Origin: Mesorhizobium sp. LNHC252B00
GTDB lineage: Bacteria; Pseudomonadota; Alphaproteobacteria; Rhizobiales; Rhizobiaceae
Reading direction: 5' to 3'
NCBI RefSeq assembly: GCF_000502955.1
Contig: NZ_AYWO01000004.1
Location: 56,818-120,817, forward strand
DNA: 64,000 bases
Part shown: positions 53,540 through 62,809 of the stretch, piece by piece
Layout of the letters: each line of letters begins with the position of its first letter
How positions within the stretch are numbered: the first letter of the stretch is position 1
Program-made: the position numbers and the translations under genes
The notes under the pieces: generated by a model
Database searches by the model: none
What the model was told of the DNA's origin: nothing
Seen by the model: the letters and a program-made list of their open reading frames with translations, nothing else

Positions 53540-55042
53540 TCAGTCAGCGCGTTTCTCCATCGCCTCGAGCGCAATGGCGAGGCGCTGCTCCTCGCCATAG
53601 TAGCGGGCACGGTCCCAGAAGTGCGGACGACCGATGCCGGTCGATACATGTTCTCCCAGCAGCCTGCCATTGGCGTCCTCGCCCTTGATGTTGTAGAGGA
53701 CGATATCCTGAGTAATGATGACGTCGCCCTCCATCCCGATCACCTCGGTGATGTGGGTGATGCGGCGCGATCCGTCGCGCAGGCGTGCCGCCTGGATGAT
53801 CACATCGATGGAGCCGACGACGATTTCGCGCACTGTCTTCTGCGGCAGTGAATAGCCGCCCATGGCGATCATGGATTCGATACGGTTCAGGCATTCGCGC
53901 GGGCTGTTCGAGTGGATCGTTCCCATCGAGCCGTCATGGCCGGTATTCATCGCCTGCAGAAGGTCGAACACTTCGGGTCCGCGCACTTCGCCGACGATGA
54001 TGCGCTCGGGCCGCATGCGCAGGCAGTTCTTGACCAGGTCGCGCATCGTCACTTCACCCTCGCCCTCCAGATTGGGCGGGCGGGTTTCAAGGCGCACGAC
54101 GTGCGGCTGCTGCAATTGCAGCTCGGCCGAGTCCTCGCAGGTGATAACGCGCTCCTCGCGGTCGATATAGTTGGTCAGGCAGTTTAGCAGCGTCGTCTTG
54201 CCCGAGCCGGTACCGCCCGAGATGACGATGTTGCAGCGAACACGACTGATGATCTTGAGAACTTCGGCGCCCTGCGGCGAGATCGCGCCGAATTTGACCA
54301 GCTGATCGAGCGTCAGCTTGTCTTTCTTGAATTTGCGGATGGTGAGCGTGGCACCGTCGATGGAGAGCGGCGGCGCGATGACGTTGACGCGTGAGCCGTC
54401 GGGAAGCCGGGCGTCGCAGATCGGGCTGGACTCGTCGACACGACGGCCAACCTGGCTGACAATGCGCTGGCAGATGTTGAGGAGTTGCTGGTTGTCACGG
54501 AAGCGAATGCCGGTCTGCTCGACCTTGCCGTTGACTTCGATGTAGACGTTCCTGGAGCCATTGACCATGATGTCGGCGATGTCGTCGCGGGCGAGCAGCG
54601 GCTCGAGCGGCCCATAGCCGAGCACATCGTTGCAGATGTCCTCGAGCAGTTCCTCCTGCTCGGCGATCGTCATCGCGAAATTCTTGATCGCGATGATGTC
54701 GTTGACGATATCGCGGATTTCCTCGCGCGCGCTTTCAGGATCAAGCTTGGAAAGCTGCGACAGGTCGATGGTGTCGATAAGCGCGGAGAAGACCTGGCTC
54801 TTGGTGTCGTAATAAGTCTCGCTCTTTTCGCGCTGTGCCCGCTTCGGCTCAGGCGCCAATGGCGGCGCCTCGACCGCACGGCGCGCCGGCGGCGCGACAG
54901 GTGAGCTTGGCGCAGCCGCAGGCCTGGCCAGAACCGCCGTGTCCGTGGAACTTGCAGCCGGCGGCGCAACAGGCGCTGGTGCTGGCGGGCGAAATTCCGG
55001 CGTGAACCGGTTGCCGTCGTCGCTACCTCTTTTACCAAACAT
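53540..55042 (-). CDS. cpaF: Tad pilus secretion ATPase CpaF/TadA
   Basis: Hexameric secretion ATPase of 500 residues that powers Flp pilus extension and retraction. A Pro/Ala-rich N-terminus (to about 70) precedes the conserved domains: [21 protein letters not shown], Walker [16 protein letters not shown], the Asp box [19 protein letters not shown], Walker [21 protein letters not shown], and the His box [18 protein letters not shown]. It lies between cpaE and tadB with 29-bp spacers on each side. Confidence 0.95.
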   Translation of the reverse strand: MFGKRGSDDGNRFTPEFRPPAPAPVAPPAASSTDTAVLARPAAAPSSPVAPPARRAVEAPPLAPEPKRAQREKSETYYDTKSQVFSALIDTIDLSQLSKLDPESAREEIRDIVNDIIAIKNFAMTIAEQEELLEDICNDVLGYGPLEPLLARDDIADIMVNGSRNVYIEVNGKVEQTGIRFRDNQQLLNICQRIVSQVGRRVDESSPICDARLPDGSRVNVIAPPLSIDGATLTIRKFKKDKLTLDQLVKFGAISPQGAEVLKIISRVRCNIVISGGTGSGKTTLLNCLTNYIDREERVITCEDSAELQLQQPHVVRLETRPPNLEGEGEVTMRDLVKNCLRMRPERIIVGEVRGPEVFDLLQAMNTGHDGSMGTIHSNSPRECLNRIESMIAMGGYSLPQKTVREIVVGSIDVIIQAARLRDGSRRITHITEVIGMEGDVIITQDIVLYNIKGEDANGRLLGEHVSTGIGRPHFWDRARYYGEEQRLAIALEAMEKRAD

Positions 55043-55071
55043 GATCGACTACCGATTCCACTGCAGAAGCG

Positions 55072-56361
55072 TCACTTCTTGTTGCGCGAAAGCTTGCCGA
55101 GCAAATTGCCGAGCCCGGCCTTCTTCTTGGCCTTGATTTCGCTGCGCCCGGTCAGCACATGCGCCATTTCGTTGATCATTGCGACAACCGGGTTCTTGGC
55201 ATCCATTTCGCCGAGCATGCGTCCGTTGTTGGCGGCATTGCCGAACAGCAACGGATCAAAAGCAATGACCGACATTGCCGACAGGCCGAGCGGCTCGGCG
55301 AAATCGGACGGCGAAATCTCCGGGCGCTTCGGGACGCCGGCCTGGTTGATGATCAGCTTCGGCGGCGGATCGTTGGGACGAAGCCGCTTCAGCATGTCGA
55401 CGAGGTTCTTGGTGTTGCGCAGATTGGCCAGTTCCGGCGTCGCCGTGATGACGATCTCATCGGCCTTGATCAGGGTGTTCTTGGTCCAGCCCGTCCAGAC
55501 ATGGGGAACATCGAGAACCAAAAGCGGCACGCTGCGCTGAGCGGTGTCAACGAGCTGCGTGAAGGCCTCGGGATCGAAATCATAGACTCGATCGAGTGTC
55601 GAAGGCGCTGCCAGCAGCGACAAATGCTCGGCGCATTGAGTCAGCAGCCGGTCAAGATAGACTTCATCGATACGCTCCGGCGAAAACACCGCCTCGGCGA
55701 TGCCTTGCGCCGGATCCTGGTCGAAGTTGATGTTGGCCGTGCCGAAAGCCAGATCGAGATCGGCAACGACCACTTCGGATTTGAACAGGGTCGACATCGC
55801 CCAGGCGATATTATGGGCAATCGTCGAGGAGCCGACACCACCCTTGGCGCCAACAAAGGCGATCGAGCGGCCGAGCGGCTCGGCTTCCGGATCGATGAAG
55901 ATCGACGATATCACGCTGACGATGTCGGCCATCGACACCGGCGCGATCACATATTCGGAAATGCCGTTGCGGATGAGTTCGCGGTAGAGGCCGACATCAT
56001 TGTAATGACCGATCACCACCACCTTCGAGGTCGGATCGCAATATTCCGAAAGCTGGGCGAGTTGCTCCAGCAATTGCTTCGGTTCGCTGCGCGATTCCAG
56101 CAGGATCAGGTTGGGCGTCGGCGCCGATTGGTAGAATTCTATTGCGGTGGGGACGCCGCCCATATGGACCTTGAGATGCGCCTTCGTCATGCGGCGGTCC
56201 TCGCCGGCGCGCTCGACCGGATTGGCAACGCCCTCGGTCTCGCAGAATGCCTGGATCGAGATGCGCGGGATCGGCCGCAATGCCTGCATCGCGGCAATAT
56301 CCTGCTGCGAGGTATCGCTGCCATCCACCGGGGCATCGTAGGCAAGGTTGCTCATCGTCAT
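55072..56361 (-). CDS. cpaE: Tad pilus localisation protein CpaE/TadZ
   Basis: MinD/ParA-like protein of 429 residues that places the pilus machine at the pole. An N-terminal receiver-like domain (about 50-160) precedes an atypical P-loop ATPase domain with FVGAKGGVGSSTIAHNIAWAM (deviant Walker A) and VVVADLDLAFGTANINFDQDPAQG. The tail is basic (KAKKKAGLGNLLGKLSRNKK). It is the gene before cpaF in the operon. A start two codons later is possible. Confidence 0.92.
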   Translation of the reverse strand: MTMSNLAYDAPVDGSDTSQQDIAAMQALRPIPRISIQAFCETEGVANPVERAGEDRRMTKAHLKVHMGGVPTAIEFYQSAPTPNLILLESRSEPKQLLEQLAQLSEYCDPTSKVVVIGHYNDVGLYRELIRNGISEYVIAPVSMADIVSVISSIFIDPEAEPLGRSIAFVGAKGGVGSSTIAHNIAWAMSTLFKSEVVVADLDLAFGTANINFDQDPAQGIAEAVFSPERIDEVYLDRLLTQCAEHLSLLAAPSTLDRVYDFDPEAFTQLVDTAQRSVPLLVLDVPHVWTGWTKNTLIKADEIVITATPELANLRNTKNLVDMLKRLRPNDPPPKLIINQAGVPKRPEISPSDFAEPLGLSAMSVIAFDPLLFGNAANNGRMLGEMDAKNPVVAMINEMAHVLTGRSEIKAKKKAGLGNLLGKLSRNKK

Positions 56362-56399
56362 GCTCTTTTCCGTGGCCTGTTCAATCCGAGACTGGCGGC

Positions 56400-57137
56400 T
56401 CAGTACGTCACTTCCGAATTACCGAGGAACTCGTCCGAAATGCCTCTTGCACGATAGGCATCGATCACCGCGCCGCGATTTTCAGCATCGATTGTGGAGG
56501 GCTTGCGCGGGCCGAGCAGATCGGCCGGATTGGCCATCTGGGCGGCGAGATTATTCTGATAGGAGCAGCCGAAATCGGCATAGTGCTTGTTTTCCGACGT
56601 ATCGACGAGGTCGTCGGGCCAGCGTCCGCATTTGTCGGTCTGGGCTCTCACCGAGATATAGGAGATGCGAACCGGGGCGGATGTCTCGCTCGAGCCGGCC
56701 TGATAGGAGACCACGACGATGCGATTGCGCTTGATGCCACTGGCGACTGCGAGCCTGGCGAAATCACGGCCGGCCGCCGTCGCGGCAACCTCGTTGGCCG
56801 AGCCGCTCGGAACCTGGATCGTCAGCGTCGGGGCGGCGCTCTTGTCATAGCCGTCGAGAAAGCCAAGAAGCGTATCGCGCTGCGAGCCGGTCATGCCGCG
56901 GTCACCGGCCCCGACAGGCAGGTCGATCTTCTGGTTCTTCTCCGCGATCACGATTGGATGGTTCGTGCGATAGTCATCCGGGATGGCGCCGACCGTGATG
57001 CTGTCGCGATGGGCGCAGCCGGCGAGCAGCGCCGCCATTGCAACCGCCACGACCGGAACGGCTCGCCGGCTGACCTGCGAACTGCCAAAGCGCATCCTTG
57101 TGGCGATGGTGCTTGCCTTCAATGCTGACTGAGACAT
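56400..57137 (-). CDS. cpaD: Tad pilus lipoprotein CpaD
   Basis: Periplasmic lipoprotein of 245 residues needed for secretin function. A basic N-terminus and hydrophobic stretch end in the lipobox LLAGC (Cys near 41). The mature part contains DYRTNHPIVIAEKNQKIDLPVG and a C-terminal FGCSYQNNLAAQMANPADLLGPR block, both typical of CpaD. GGGGAAG precedes the start. It follows cpaC by 14 bp and precedes cpaE by 38 bp. Confidence 0.9.
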   Translation of the reverse strand: MSQSALKASTIATRMRFGSSQVSRRAVPVVAVAMAALLAGCAHRDSITVGAIPDDYRTNHPIVIAEKNQKIDLPVGAGDRGMTGSQRDTLLGFLDGYDKSAAPTLTIQVPSGSANEVAATAAGRDFARLAVASGIKRNRIVVVSYQAGSSETSAPVRISYISVRAQTDKCGRWPDDLVDTSENKHYADFGCSYQNNLAAQMANPADLLGPRKPSTIDAENRGAVIDAYRARGISDEFLGNSEVTY

Positions 57138-57151
57138 GTCCGCTTCCCCGC

Positions 57152-58672
57152 TTACTTGTAGATGAAGCCGACGACGCCGTGGTAGCGGCCGTTGGGCTTG
57201 TCGGTCTGCATGGTGCCGTAGACGCGATTGACGCGGCCGAGGAACATGGCGGCGCCGTCGCTGGCGGCGTTGAAATTGTCGTCTGGCTTGGCAAGGTCGT
57301 TGCGTGCGACCGGTTTCACCAGATAGGGCGTGATGATGATGACGAGTTCGGTCTCGTTGCGCACGAAATCCCTGCTGCGGAAGAGCGCGCCGAGCACCGG
57401 GATTTTTGTCAACCCGGGCAAGCCGTTGACGGCTTGCCTGACATCGTCGCGAACCAGGCCGGCGATCATCATGGAGCCACCAGATGGCAGTTCCACCGTG
57501 GTGTCGGCGAGACGCTTGCGAAGCGAAAGGGCGTTCATGCCGGCGCTCGTCACGCCTTCGGACAACGATACGGATCCCTCGGTTGTTGGTTCGGAAACGG
57601 AGGTTCGGACTTTCAGGCTTATGCGGCCGGGAGACAACACCACCGGCTGGAATTCCAGGCCGATGCCGTACTCGATCTTTTCGACAGTGTAGGTCTTCAA
57701 CCCAGTCTGGTTGTCGGTGGATACCTTCTGGTCGACGTTTGACACCATGTTGTATTCACCACCGACCTTGAAGGTCGCCTTCTCGCCGGAAACCGCGGTC
57801 AGGGTCGGCTCCGCCAAGGTCTTCATGACCCCGGACTGCTCCATGGCGTTGACATAAGCCTGCAGCCCCGACGCGCCGATCTGAAAGCCCGAGTTCGACA
57901 GCTGCTTGCCGAGACCCATGAAATTATCGCTGATCGCGCCGTAGCTGATGCCGTTGCTGCCACCGCTGCCGACCATGTTGACGCCGAGCTGCTTCATCAC
58001 CGAACGGCTGACTTCGGCCACCGTCACCTTCAGCGTGACCTGATCGTCGCCGATGATCTGGAGCAGGTTCACGATCTTGCTGGTGCGGCGCTCCTGGTCC
58101 GGATTGTTGATGTCGACACCGCTCTGGGCCGAACCGCCGGCCGCCGTCTGCGAATATTGGCCCGTCGTCGCTTCACCGCCCGAAACGAAGATCGTCGCCA
58201 GGTCGACCGCGCGTTTTGCGTCCAGCGGCGTATCGACCGTTCCGGTCAGGACGACGTTGTCATTGAGCAGTTCCACCTTGATGGCCGACGTTGGGAGGAA
58301 GCGCCTGATATAATCCTCAAGGCCGGCAACGTCGCGTTCGACGGCCAGATCCAGACTGACGATCTGCTCGCCATTCGGGCCAAAGACAAAGATGTTCGTC
58401 TCGCCGACTGCTTTGCCGAACAAGTAGATGCGCCTTGCGGTGCGGGTCACCGCATCGGCCACCGCCGGGTTGGCGACGAGAATGTCATAGGCATCGCTCG
58501 GCAAATCGATGACCACCGACTTGTTGAGACCGAGCTTGACGCGCTGGGTGGCCGTCGATGCCGTGACCTGAGCGTTCTTTGCCTCGACAACGCTGCCTTG
58601 CACATTCGTTCCGGCGAGCAGCAGGCCGAATGCCGCGGCTACAATTGCCGGCAGTTTACCACTTAGCCTCAT
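57152..58672 (-). CDS. cpaC: Tad pilus outer-membrane secretin CpaC
   Basis: Secretin of 506 residues that forms the outer-membrane channel for the Flp pilus. A signal peptide (MRLSGKLPAIVAAAFGLLLAG) is followed by the pilus N-domain (LNKSVVIDLPSDAYDILVANPAVADAV), a BON-like domain (NDNVVLTGTVDTPLDAKRAVDLA) and the secretin domain with VNMVGSGGSNGI, LAEPTLTAVSGEKATFKVGGEY and VPVLGALFRSRDF-type closure. It overlaps cpaB by four bases (ATGA). A stand-alone copy of its N-domain is encoded by the divergent gene at 60904. Confidence 0.94.
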   Translation of the reverse strand: MRLSGKLPAIVAAAFGLLLAGTNVQGSVVEAKNAQVTASTATQRVKLGLNKSVVIDLPSDAYDILVANPAVADAVTRTARRIYLFGKAVGETNIFVFGPNGEQIVSLDLAVERDVAGLEDYIRRFLPTSAIKVELLNDNVVLTGTVDTPLDAKRAVDLATIFVSGGEATTGQYSQTAAGGSAQSGVDINNPDQERRTSKIVNLLQIIGDDQVTLKVTVAEVSRSVMKQLGVNMVGSGGSNGISYGAISDNFMGLGKQLSNSGFQIGASGLQAYVNAMEQSGVMKTLAEPTLTAVSGEKATFKVGGEYNMVSNVDQKVSTDNQTGLKTYTVEKIEYGIGLEFQPVVLSPGRISLKVRTSVSEPTTEGSVSLSEGVTSAGMNALSLRKRLADTTVELPSGGSMMIAGLVRDDVRQAVNGLPGLTKIPVLGALFRSRDFVRNETELVIIITPYLVKPVARNDLAKPDDNFNAASDGAAMFLGRVNRVYGTMQTDKPNGRYHGVVGFIYK

Positions 58673-59481
58673 TTCCTTGCCCCTACCTCGGAAACTTCGC
58701 CCGACTTGATCAGCCTCACCGTTCCCCTGCGGCCATTGCCGGAAACGAGATAGTCGGCCTCACCCAGATTCTTTTCCTGCGTGTCCGCGACTGCCCGCAG
58801 TGCCAGGGTCAAGCGATCGGCCATTTGTTGGGCGACAGTGATGATCTCTGCCTGCTTGGGCGTCAGTTCCAGCGTGGCCGTCTGGCCCACCCTGGTTTTC
58901 TTGCCTTCCTCATCCTCCTGAATGGTCTGGTCGATGGCCAGGACGCGGATGTTCTTGAGGATGGTCTCGGTGTTGAAACCGGCGCCAGCGGCGCTGGCAT
59001 CGGCCCTGCGGGTCATGATGACATCGACGAAATCGTTCGGAAGAATGAAGCCGCCGGCCGACGTGTCGGCCGAGATAGCCGTGGCGACCGCCCGCATGCC
59101 GGAAGGCAGGATCGACGACATGAAGCTCTGCCCCTCGCCGATCAGCTTGGAACGCCGCAGAGGCTCTCCGGCATACATCGCCACACGGGCAACGGAACTC
59201 TTCAGCTTCTCCAACGCCTCGGGCTCGGCGGCGCGGGTGATGAAATTCGCATTGACGCCGTCGGCGGGCCAGGATTGCCAGGCGATGTTGCTTTCGATCG
59301 GGCTGCCCATCGGAACGTCGCCCGAAAGCACAAGCACATCCTGCAGAGCCACCGCAGGGGCCTGAGGGCCGGATTCGACGACGACCTGGGGCGGCGGTGC
59401 CACCATGTTTTTCGCGACATAGCCCGCACCACCCGCCGCGGCCACCGCCACGCTCAGAATTATCAATCGCGATGCTGGCAT
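58669..59481 (-). CDS. cpaB: Tad pilus assembly protein CpaB (RcpC)
   Basis: Periplasmic protein of 270 residues with one N-terminal membrane helix (LIILSVAVAAAGGAGYVAKNM) and a SAF domain (VLVLSGDVPMGSPIESNIAWQSWPADGV, YAGEPLRRSKLIGEGQSFMSSILPSGMRAVAT). It helps the secretin and modifies pilus output. ATG 59481 (MPASRLIILSV) is chosen; a longer reading is less likely. An AT-rich spacer of 211 bp with a hairpin separates it from cpaA, so it probably has its own promoter. Confidence 0.92.
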   Translation of the reverse strand: MPASRLIILSVAVAAAGGAGYVAKNMVAPPPQVVVESGPQAPAVALQDVLVLSGDVPMGSPIESNIAWQSWPADGVNANFITRAAEPEALEKLKSSVARVAMYAGEPLRRSKLIGEGQSFMSSILPSGMRAVATAISADTSAGGFILPNDFVDVIMTRRADASAAGAGFNTETILKNIRVLAIDQTIQEDEEGKKTRVGQTATLELTPKQAEIITVAQQMADRLTLALRAVADTQEKNLGEADYLVSGNGRRGTVRLIKSGEVSEVGARK

Positions 59482-59692
59482 CTGTCCGAACCCTTGCCCT
59501 GGCAAACCACGTAGCCAAGCCGGACTTTGCAGCGGCAATCGTCAAAACAAGGTTAATGTAATGCTTACGATCGTGATTAATTTAAGGTTTACATAAATTA
59601 GCCGGATCGCGCCCTGACCGGCCAAAATGGCCGGGCCGGCCCTGTTTCGAGCCGGTTGCGGCAACGCAGGCAGGTAATAAAAAAAATCGTGC
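59482..59692. promoter_or_regulatory. AT-rich promoter region of cpaB
   Basis: The gap is far richer in A+T than its surroundings near 59545-59600, with TTAATTTAAGG and TTAACC-type sequences that loosely resemble CtrA half-sites. A hairpin nearer cpaA likely ends the upstream transcript. Confidence 0.4.
59618..59634 (-). terminator. Hairpin between cpaA and cpaB
   Basis: CCGGCC/GGCCGG stem with an AT-rich loop, 59 bp past the cpaA stop. There is no long T-run, but the position fits the end of a cpaA transcript. Confidence 0.45.
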
Positions 59693-60211
59693 TCAGGCCG
59701 CCAGCCTTGTGAGCGCCCATACCATCAAGGGCGAATCCGGATAGGTCAGCAACCCGCCAAGGCCTAGCGCGACGCCGTAGGGAACGCCCTTTGCCTCGTC
59801 GGCGAAATGGCGCAGAAACGGATTCTGGCCGGTAACGGTCGCAAGCAACGACTTCCGGTAGATGATGATCGCGAGCGTCAGCAGGCCGCCGATGATTGTC
59901 GAGGCCACAAGATACTCGACGAGATTGACGTTGAGACCCATCCACATCGCGGTGGCTGCCAGAAGCTTGGCGTCGCCGCCGCCCATCCCGCCCATCGCAA
60001 ACAAGCCAAACGTCACTGCAAGGACCAGGGCGCCGGCGGCGAAATGTCCGCCATAGGCCGCCCAGTCCATACCCGTCAGAGGCGCAACCAGCGCGAACAC
60101 AACGACGAGCAGCACCGGCACGCGATTGGCGATCGTCATCGACAGCATGTCGGAGATCGCGGCAAACAGCATGCAGAACGGAAAGACGACGAAGATCAGG
60201 GCTTCAAGCAT
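59693..60211 (-). CDS. cpaA: Prepilin peptidase CpaA (TadV)
   Basis: Membrane aspartyl peptidase of 172 residues that cleaves the leader of Flp pilin and the pseudopilins. The two catalytic aspartates are visible: one in FAAISDMLSM near the N-terminus and one in GMGGGDAKLLA, the GxGD-type signature. Five or six membrane helices cover the chain. It lacks the N-methylase domain of PilD, as expected for the Tad form. It lies 176 bp after the flp gene. Confidence 0.93.
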   Translation of the reverse strand: MLEALIFVVFPFCMLFAAISDMLSMTIANRVPVLLVVVFALVAPLTGMDWAAYGGHFAAGALVLAVTFGLFAMGGMGGGDAKLLAATAMWMGLNVNLVEYLVASTIIGGLLTLAIIIYRKSLLATVTGQNPFLRHFADEAKGVPYGVALGLGGLLTYPDSPLMVWALTRLAA

Positions 60212-60321
60212 CGGCGCTATGCCTATTGTCCGAAATCACGGGCCTCAATCTAGGCATGTTCGATTAACGATTGATGAGGCCCGGAACGAAAAGACGACTA
60301 ATGTTGATTGGCAGCGGCATG

Positions 60322-60352
60322 GAAAAAGGGCCGCCACGTGGCAGCCCTTTTC
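60322..60352 (-). terminator. Terminator after the Flp pilin gene
   Basis: An almost perfect hairpin (AAAAGGGC...GCCCTTTT with GCCA/TGGC core) lies 36 bp past the pilin stop, with T-runs on both strands. A strong terminator here lets pilin be made in excess of cpaA. Confidence 0.85.
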
Positions 60353-60387
60353 CAGAACGCAATCCAAGTGCTCGGCGACAAGGCCGA

Positions 60388-60570
60388 TCAGCTGCCGCTC
60401 GGCGCGGTGTTCAAGGTGGTTCCGATGGCGGTGAACTTAGCGTTGAGCGAATTGCCGAGCGCGCCGGCGCCAGTGATGATGGCGAGCGCGATGAGAGCGG
60501 CGATCAGACCATATTCGATAGCGGTCGCGCCGGATTCGTCCTTCACAAAACGTGCGATGAGATTAGACAT
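60388..60570 (-). CDS. flp: Flp-family type IVb pilin
   Basis: Major pilin precursor of 60 residues. The leader MSNLIARFVKDESG is cut after G14, giving a mature pilin starting ATAIEYGLIAALIALAII. Glu at +5 and Tyr at +6 are the Flp signature. The hydrophobic helix packs into the pilus core, and the short C-terminal tail (LNTAPSGS) is exposed. It heads the minus-strand tad region with its own terminator. The upstream spacer, shared with a divergent gene, has a CtrA-like TTAACCA half-site. Confidence 0.95.
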   Translation of the reverse strand: MSNLIARFVKDESGATAIEYGLIAALIALAIITGAGALGNSLNAKFTAIGTTLNTAPSGS

Positions 60571-60903
60571 TCGAGAGCTCCTACTCCACGTGTTACAGCA
60601 CTTCCGTCAACTTCTGTGATGGTCGATCGGATGCTGCCAATCTAGGGAGAAGCTCTTTCGATCGGCTTAATAAACAGCCTTACCGATTCCTTTCCCGGTT
60701 CGAACATATTGCGTGGTTAACTTCGGGCTAAAGTGCCGCCGAACCTTCCAGTCCAGGATTTGGCAGCCTTGCGGCCCGACCCGGACCATGCCTCGGGGGA
60801 CCCTTGCCGACCATGACACCATTGGCAGCACCGTATGCTTAACCGTTGGTTCACCAATCTCGTTCATGTTCCGTTGATCAGTCTGCTTGCGTGGAGCGCC
60901 TCA
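60571..60903. promoter_or_regulatory. Divergent promoter region of flp and the pilus N-domain gene
   Basis: This gap of about 330 bp contains TGGTTAAC at 60714-60721 (TTAACCA on the minus strand, a CtrA half-site form) and one GATTC. In Caulobacter pilA is CtrA-driven, so cell-cycle control is a fair guess. No gene is recognised within it. Confidence 0.4.
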
Positions 60904-61326
60904 ATGGCCCAGCCGAGATCGTCAATCGTGATTGCCGCGCTTCTTGCCGCCACAACCTTCGTCGCGCCAGTCATGGCCGGCGCCGGCATCGAGGTCACGA
61001 TGAACCAGGCCAAGATCGTCAAACTGTCGCGCCCCGCCGACACAATAGTGGTCGGCAACCCGGCAATCGCCGACGCTTCCGTGCAGGATGCCTCGACGAT
61101 CGTGCTGACCGGCAAAGGCTTCGGCGTCACCAATCTGGTCGTGCTCGATGCGGATGGCAGCCCAATCGTCGACGAGCAGGTTACCGTCATGCGGCAGGCT
61201 GCCTCATCTGTGCGTATCTATAGGCGCGCCGAAATCCAGACAATGTCCTGCACGCCCTATTGCGAAAGCTCCTACAAGAGCGATGCGGAGAAGTCCTCCG
61301 AAGCTGAAATGAGTGTCAGTCATTAG
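60904..61326 (+). CDS. Stand-alone pilus-assembly N-domain protein (CpaC N-domain paralogue)
   Basis: Exported protein of 140 residues. A signal peptide (SSIVIAALLAATTFVAPVMAGA) is followed by one pilus N-domain: VTMNQAKIVKLSRPADTIVVGNPAIADASV, then IVLTGKGFGVTNLVVLDADG. This mirrors the N-domain of CpaC position for position, but no BON or secretin domain follows. A short tail has CTPYCESSY with two cysteines that may form a disulfide. ATG 60904 with GGAG upstream is preferred; the frame is open from 60835. It diverges from flp and may act as an adaptor or regulator of the secretin. Confidence 0.83.
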   Translation: MAQPRSSIVIAALLAATTFVAPVMAGAGIEVTMNQAKIVKLSRPADTIVVGNPAIADASVQDASTIVLTGKGFGVTNLVVLDADGSPIVDEQVTVMRQAASSVRIYRRAEIQTMSCTPYCESSYKSDAEKSSEAEMSVSH

Positions 61327-61464
61327 GATGGTGCAGCTGAATGCCGTTCAGGTTATCGGCTGGTTAAGAAGCCAACGCTGACTTTAACGATCATCCAAAC
61401 CGGACTTCAATCGGTTCGCGCTAATGCTCCTTCCGAGACCGCAAAGACACCGGCAGGATCAGAC

Positions 61465-62046
61465 ATGAGCATGGAATTCGGCTCCGCAGGCGAACACAAG
61501 GCGAGACGCCCAGCGTTTTTCGGCCGTTTTTTTCGCGACCGGCGCGGCGCCACGGCAATCGAATTCGCAATCCTTTCAGTCCCGTTCGCGCTGCTTGTCT
61601 TTGCCATTCTGGAAAGCTGCATCTCGTTCGCCAGCCAGGAAGTGATGGCCAACATCACCGATGATGTCGCGCGCCAATTGCGCACTGGCCAGTTGAAGGC
61701 GGCCGACGTCACCAAAGACAGTTTGACGACCACGATCTGCACAAAACTGGAGATCATGGTATCGCAGGATTGTCCCAATCAGCTGCTGGTGGATCTCCGT
61801 CAATATGCGACATTTGCAGACGCGGCCTTGGCCGGCTTCAAGATCAAGGACAACGACGTCAAGCTGACGAACGGCACCGCCGAGCAGGACTTTGTCGTTA
61901 CGGGGGGGGCGGCGGGGTCGCGGAACATGCTTCGGGTCTTTTACAAATGGCCTATTATGACCGACCTGTTGGCGCAGTCGATGGGCGGCAACAAGACGCT
62001 GCATTTCGCATCGGTAACCTGGCAGAACGAGCCGTTCGACAACTGA
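61465..62046 (+). CDS. TadE/TadF-like pseudopilin
   Basis: Minor pilin-like protein of 193 residues. The basic leader ends in DRRG, followed by ATAIEFAILSVPFALLVFAILES, so processing by CpaA after the glycine and a Glu at +5 are expected, as in TadE and TadF. The rest is periplasmic, with two cysteines (TTICTKL, VSQDCPN) that may form a disulfide. It starts 138 bp after the N-domain gene in the same direction and is followed 40 bp later by a second TadE-like gene. TadE versus TadF cannot be decided. Confidence 0.87.
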   Translation: MSMEFGSAGEHKARRPAFFGRFFRDRRGATAIEFAILSVPFALLVFAILESCISFASQEVMANITDDVARQLRTGQLKAADVTKDSLTTTICTKLEIMVSQDCPNQLLVDLRQYATFADAALAGFKIKDNDVKLTNGTAEQDFVVTGGAAGSRNMLRVFYKWPIMTDLLAQSMGGNKTLHFASVTWQNEPFDN

Positions 62047-62086
62047 GTTCGAGGCGGATGCACGAGCAGCAAGAAGAAAAAAGGCA

Positions 62087-62710
62087 ATGGGCATGATGCG
62101 TGCGGGGGCACATCTTGGGATTACGGGAATTTGGCGGAAAGCAAGTCGATTCTGGTCCGATCGCCGCGGCATCGCGGCAGTCGAATTCGCCTTGATCATG
62201 CCTATTCTGCTGATCATGTATTTCCTGACAATGGAGGCGTCACAGGCCATCGAGACCAGCAAGAAGGTCAGTCGTATCGGCAGCATGGTGGCCGATCTCG
62301 TCACCCAGCAGACAAGCGTCCTCAAGGCCGACATCGACGGCATCATGAAGATCGGCTCCGTCACCCTTCAACCCTACAACCGCTCGAACCCGAGCATCAC
62401 CATAACGGCAATACAGGTCTCGGCCGACGGGACGAAGGCATCGGTGGTATGGTCACGCAAGTTGGTCGCAGGCGTCGCCGGCCCCGGCGCCGCCGCGACC
62501 ACGGAGACCACGGTTCCAGCATCGCTCAAGGTCGCCAACACCTTCCTCATCCGCGCCGAAAGCAATCTTGGCTACATCCCGGTCATCGCCTGGACGGCGA
62601 GCGACCAGCAAAAGCTCGGATTGACCTCGGCTTTCAGCAACATAACGATGGGCGAAACCTATTATCTGCGTCCCCGCAGAAGCGTGGCGGTTACTTGCAG
62701 CGACTGTTGA
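62087..62710 (+). CDS. Second TadE/TadF-like pseudopilin
   Basis: Minor pilin-like protein of 207 residues. The leader ends in SDRRG, followed by IAAVEFALIMPILLIMYFLTMEAS, again with Glu at +5 after a predicted cut. The periplasmic part has low similarity to its neighbour. Two cysteines lie at the extreme C-terminus (VTCSDC). AAAAGGC precedes the start; ATG codons two and three codons later are alternatives. A TadG-like protein with a von Willebrand domain, common in tad loci, is not found next to it. Confidence 0.86.
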   Translation: MGMMRAGAHLGITGIWRKASRFWSDRRGIAAVEFALIMPILLIMYFLTMEASQAIETSKKVSRIGSMVADLVTQQTSVLKADIDGIMKIGSVTLQPYNRSNPSITITAIQVSADGTKASVVWSRKLVAGVAGPGAAATTETTVPASLKVANTFLIRAESNLGYIPVIAWTASDQQKLGLTSAFSNITMGETYYLRPRRSVAVTCSDC

Positions 62711-62809
62711 ACCATGACGGCCAGGCAGTTTGCAGAACCGCTCCGGCTCTTAATCCACCGCGATTGCAGGTGAGAAGCCGTTACGCAGATTTTCCGTTTT
62801 GGAATTGCG

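Noticed and set aside
60695..60705. tRNA-like GGTTCGAAC segment
   Set aside because: No acceptor, D or anticodon arms can be folded around it.
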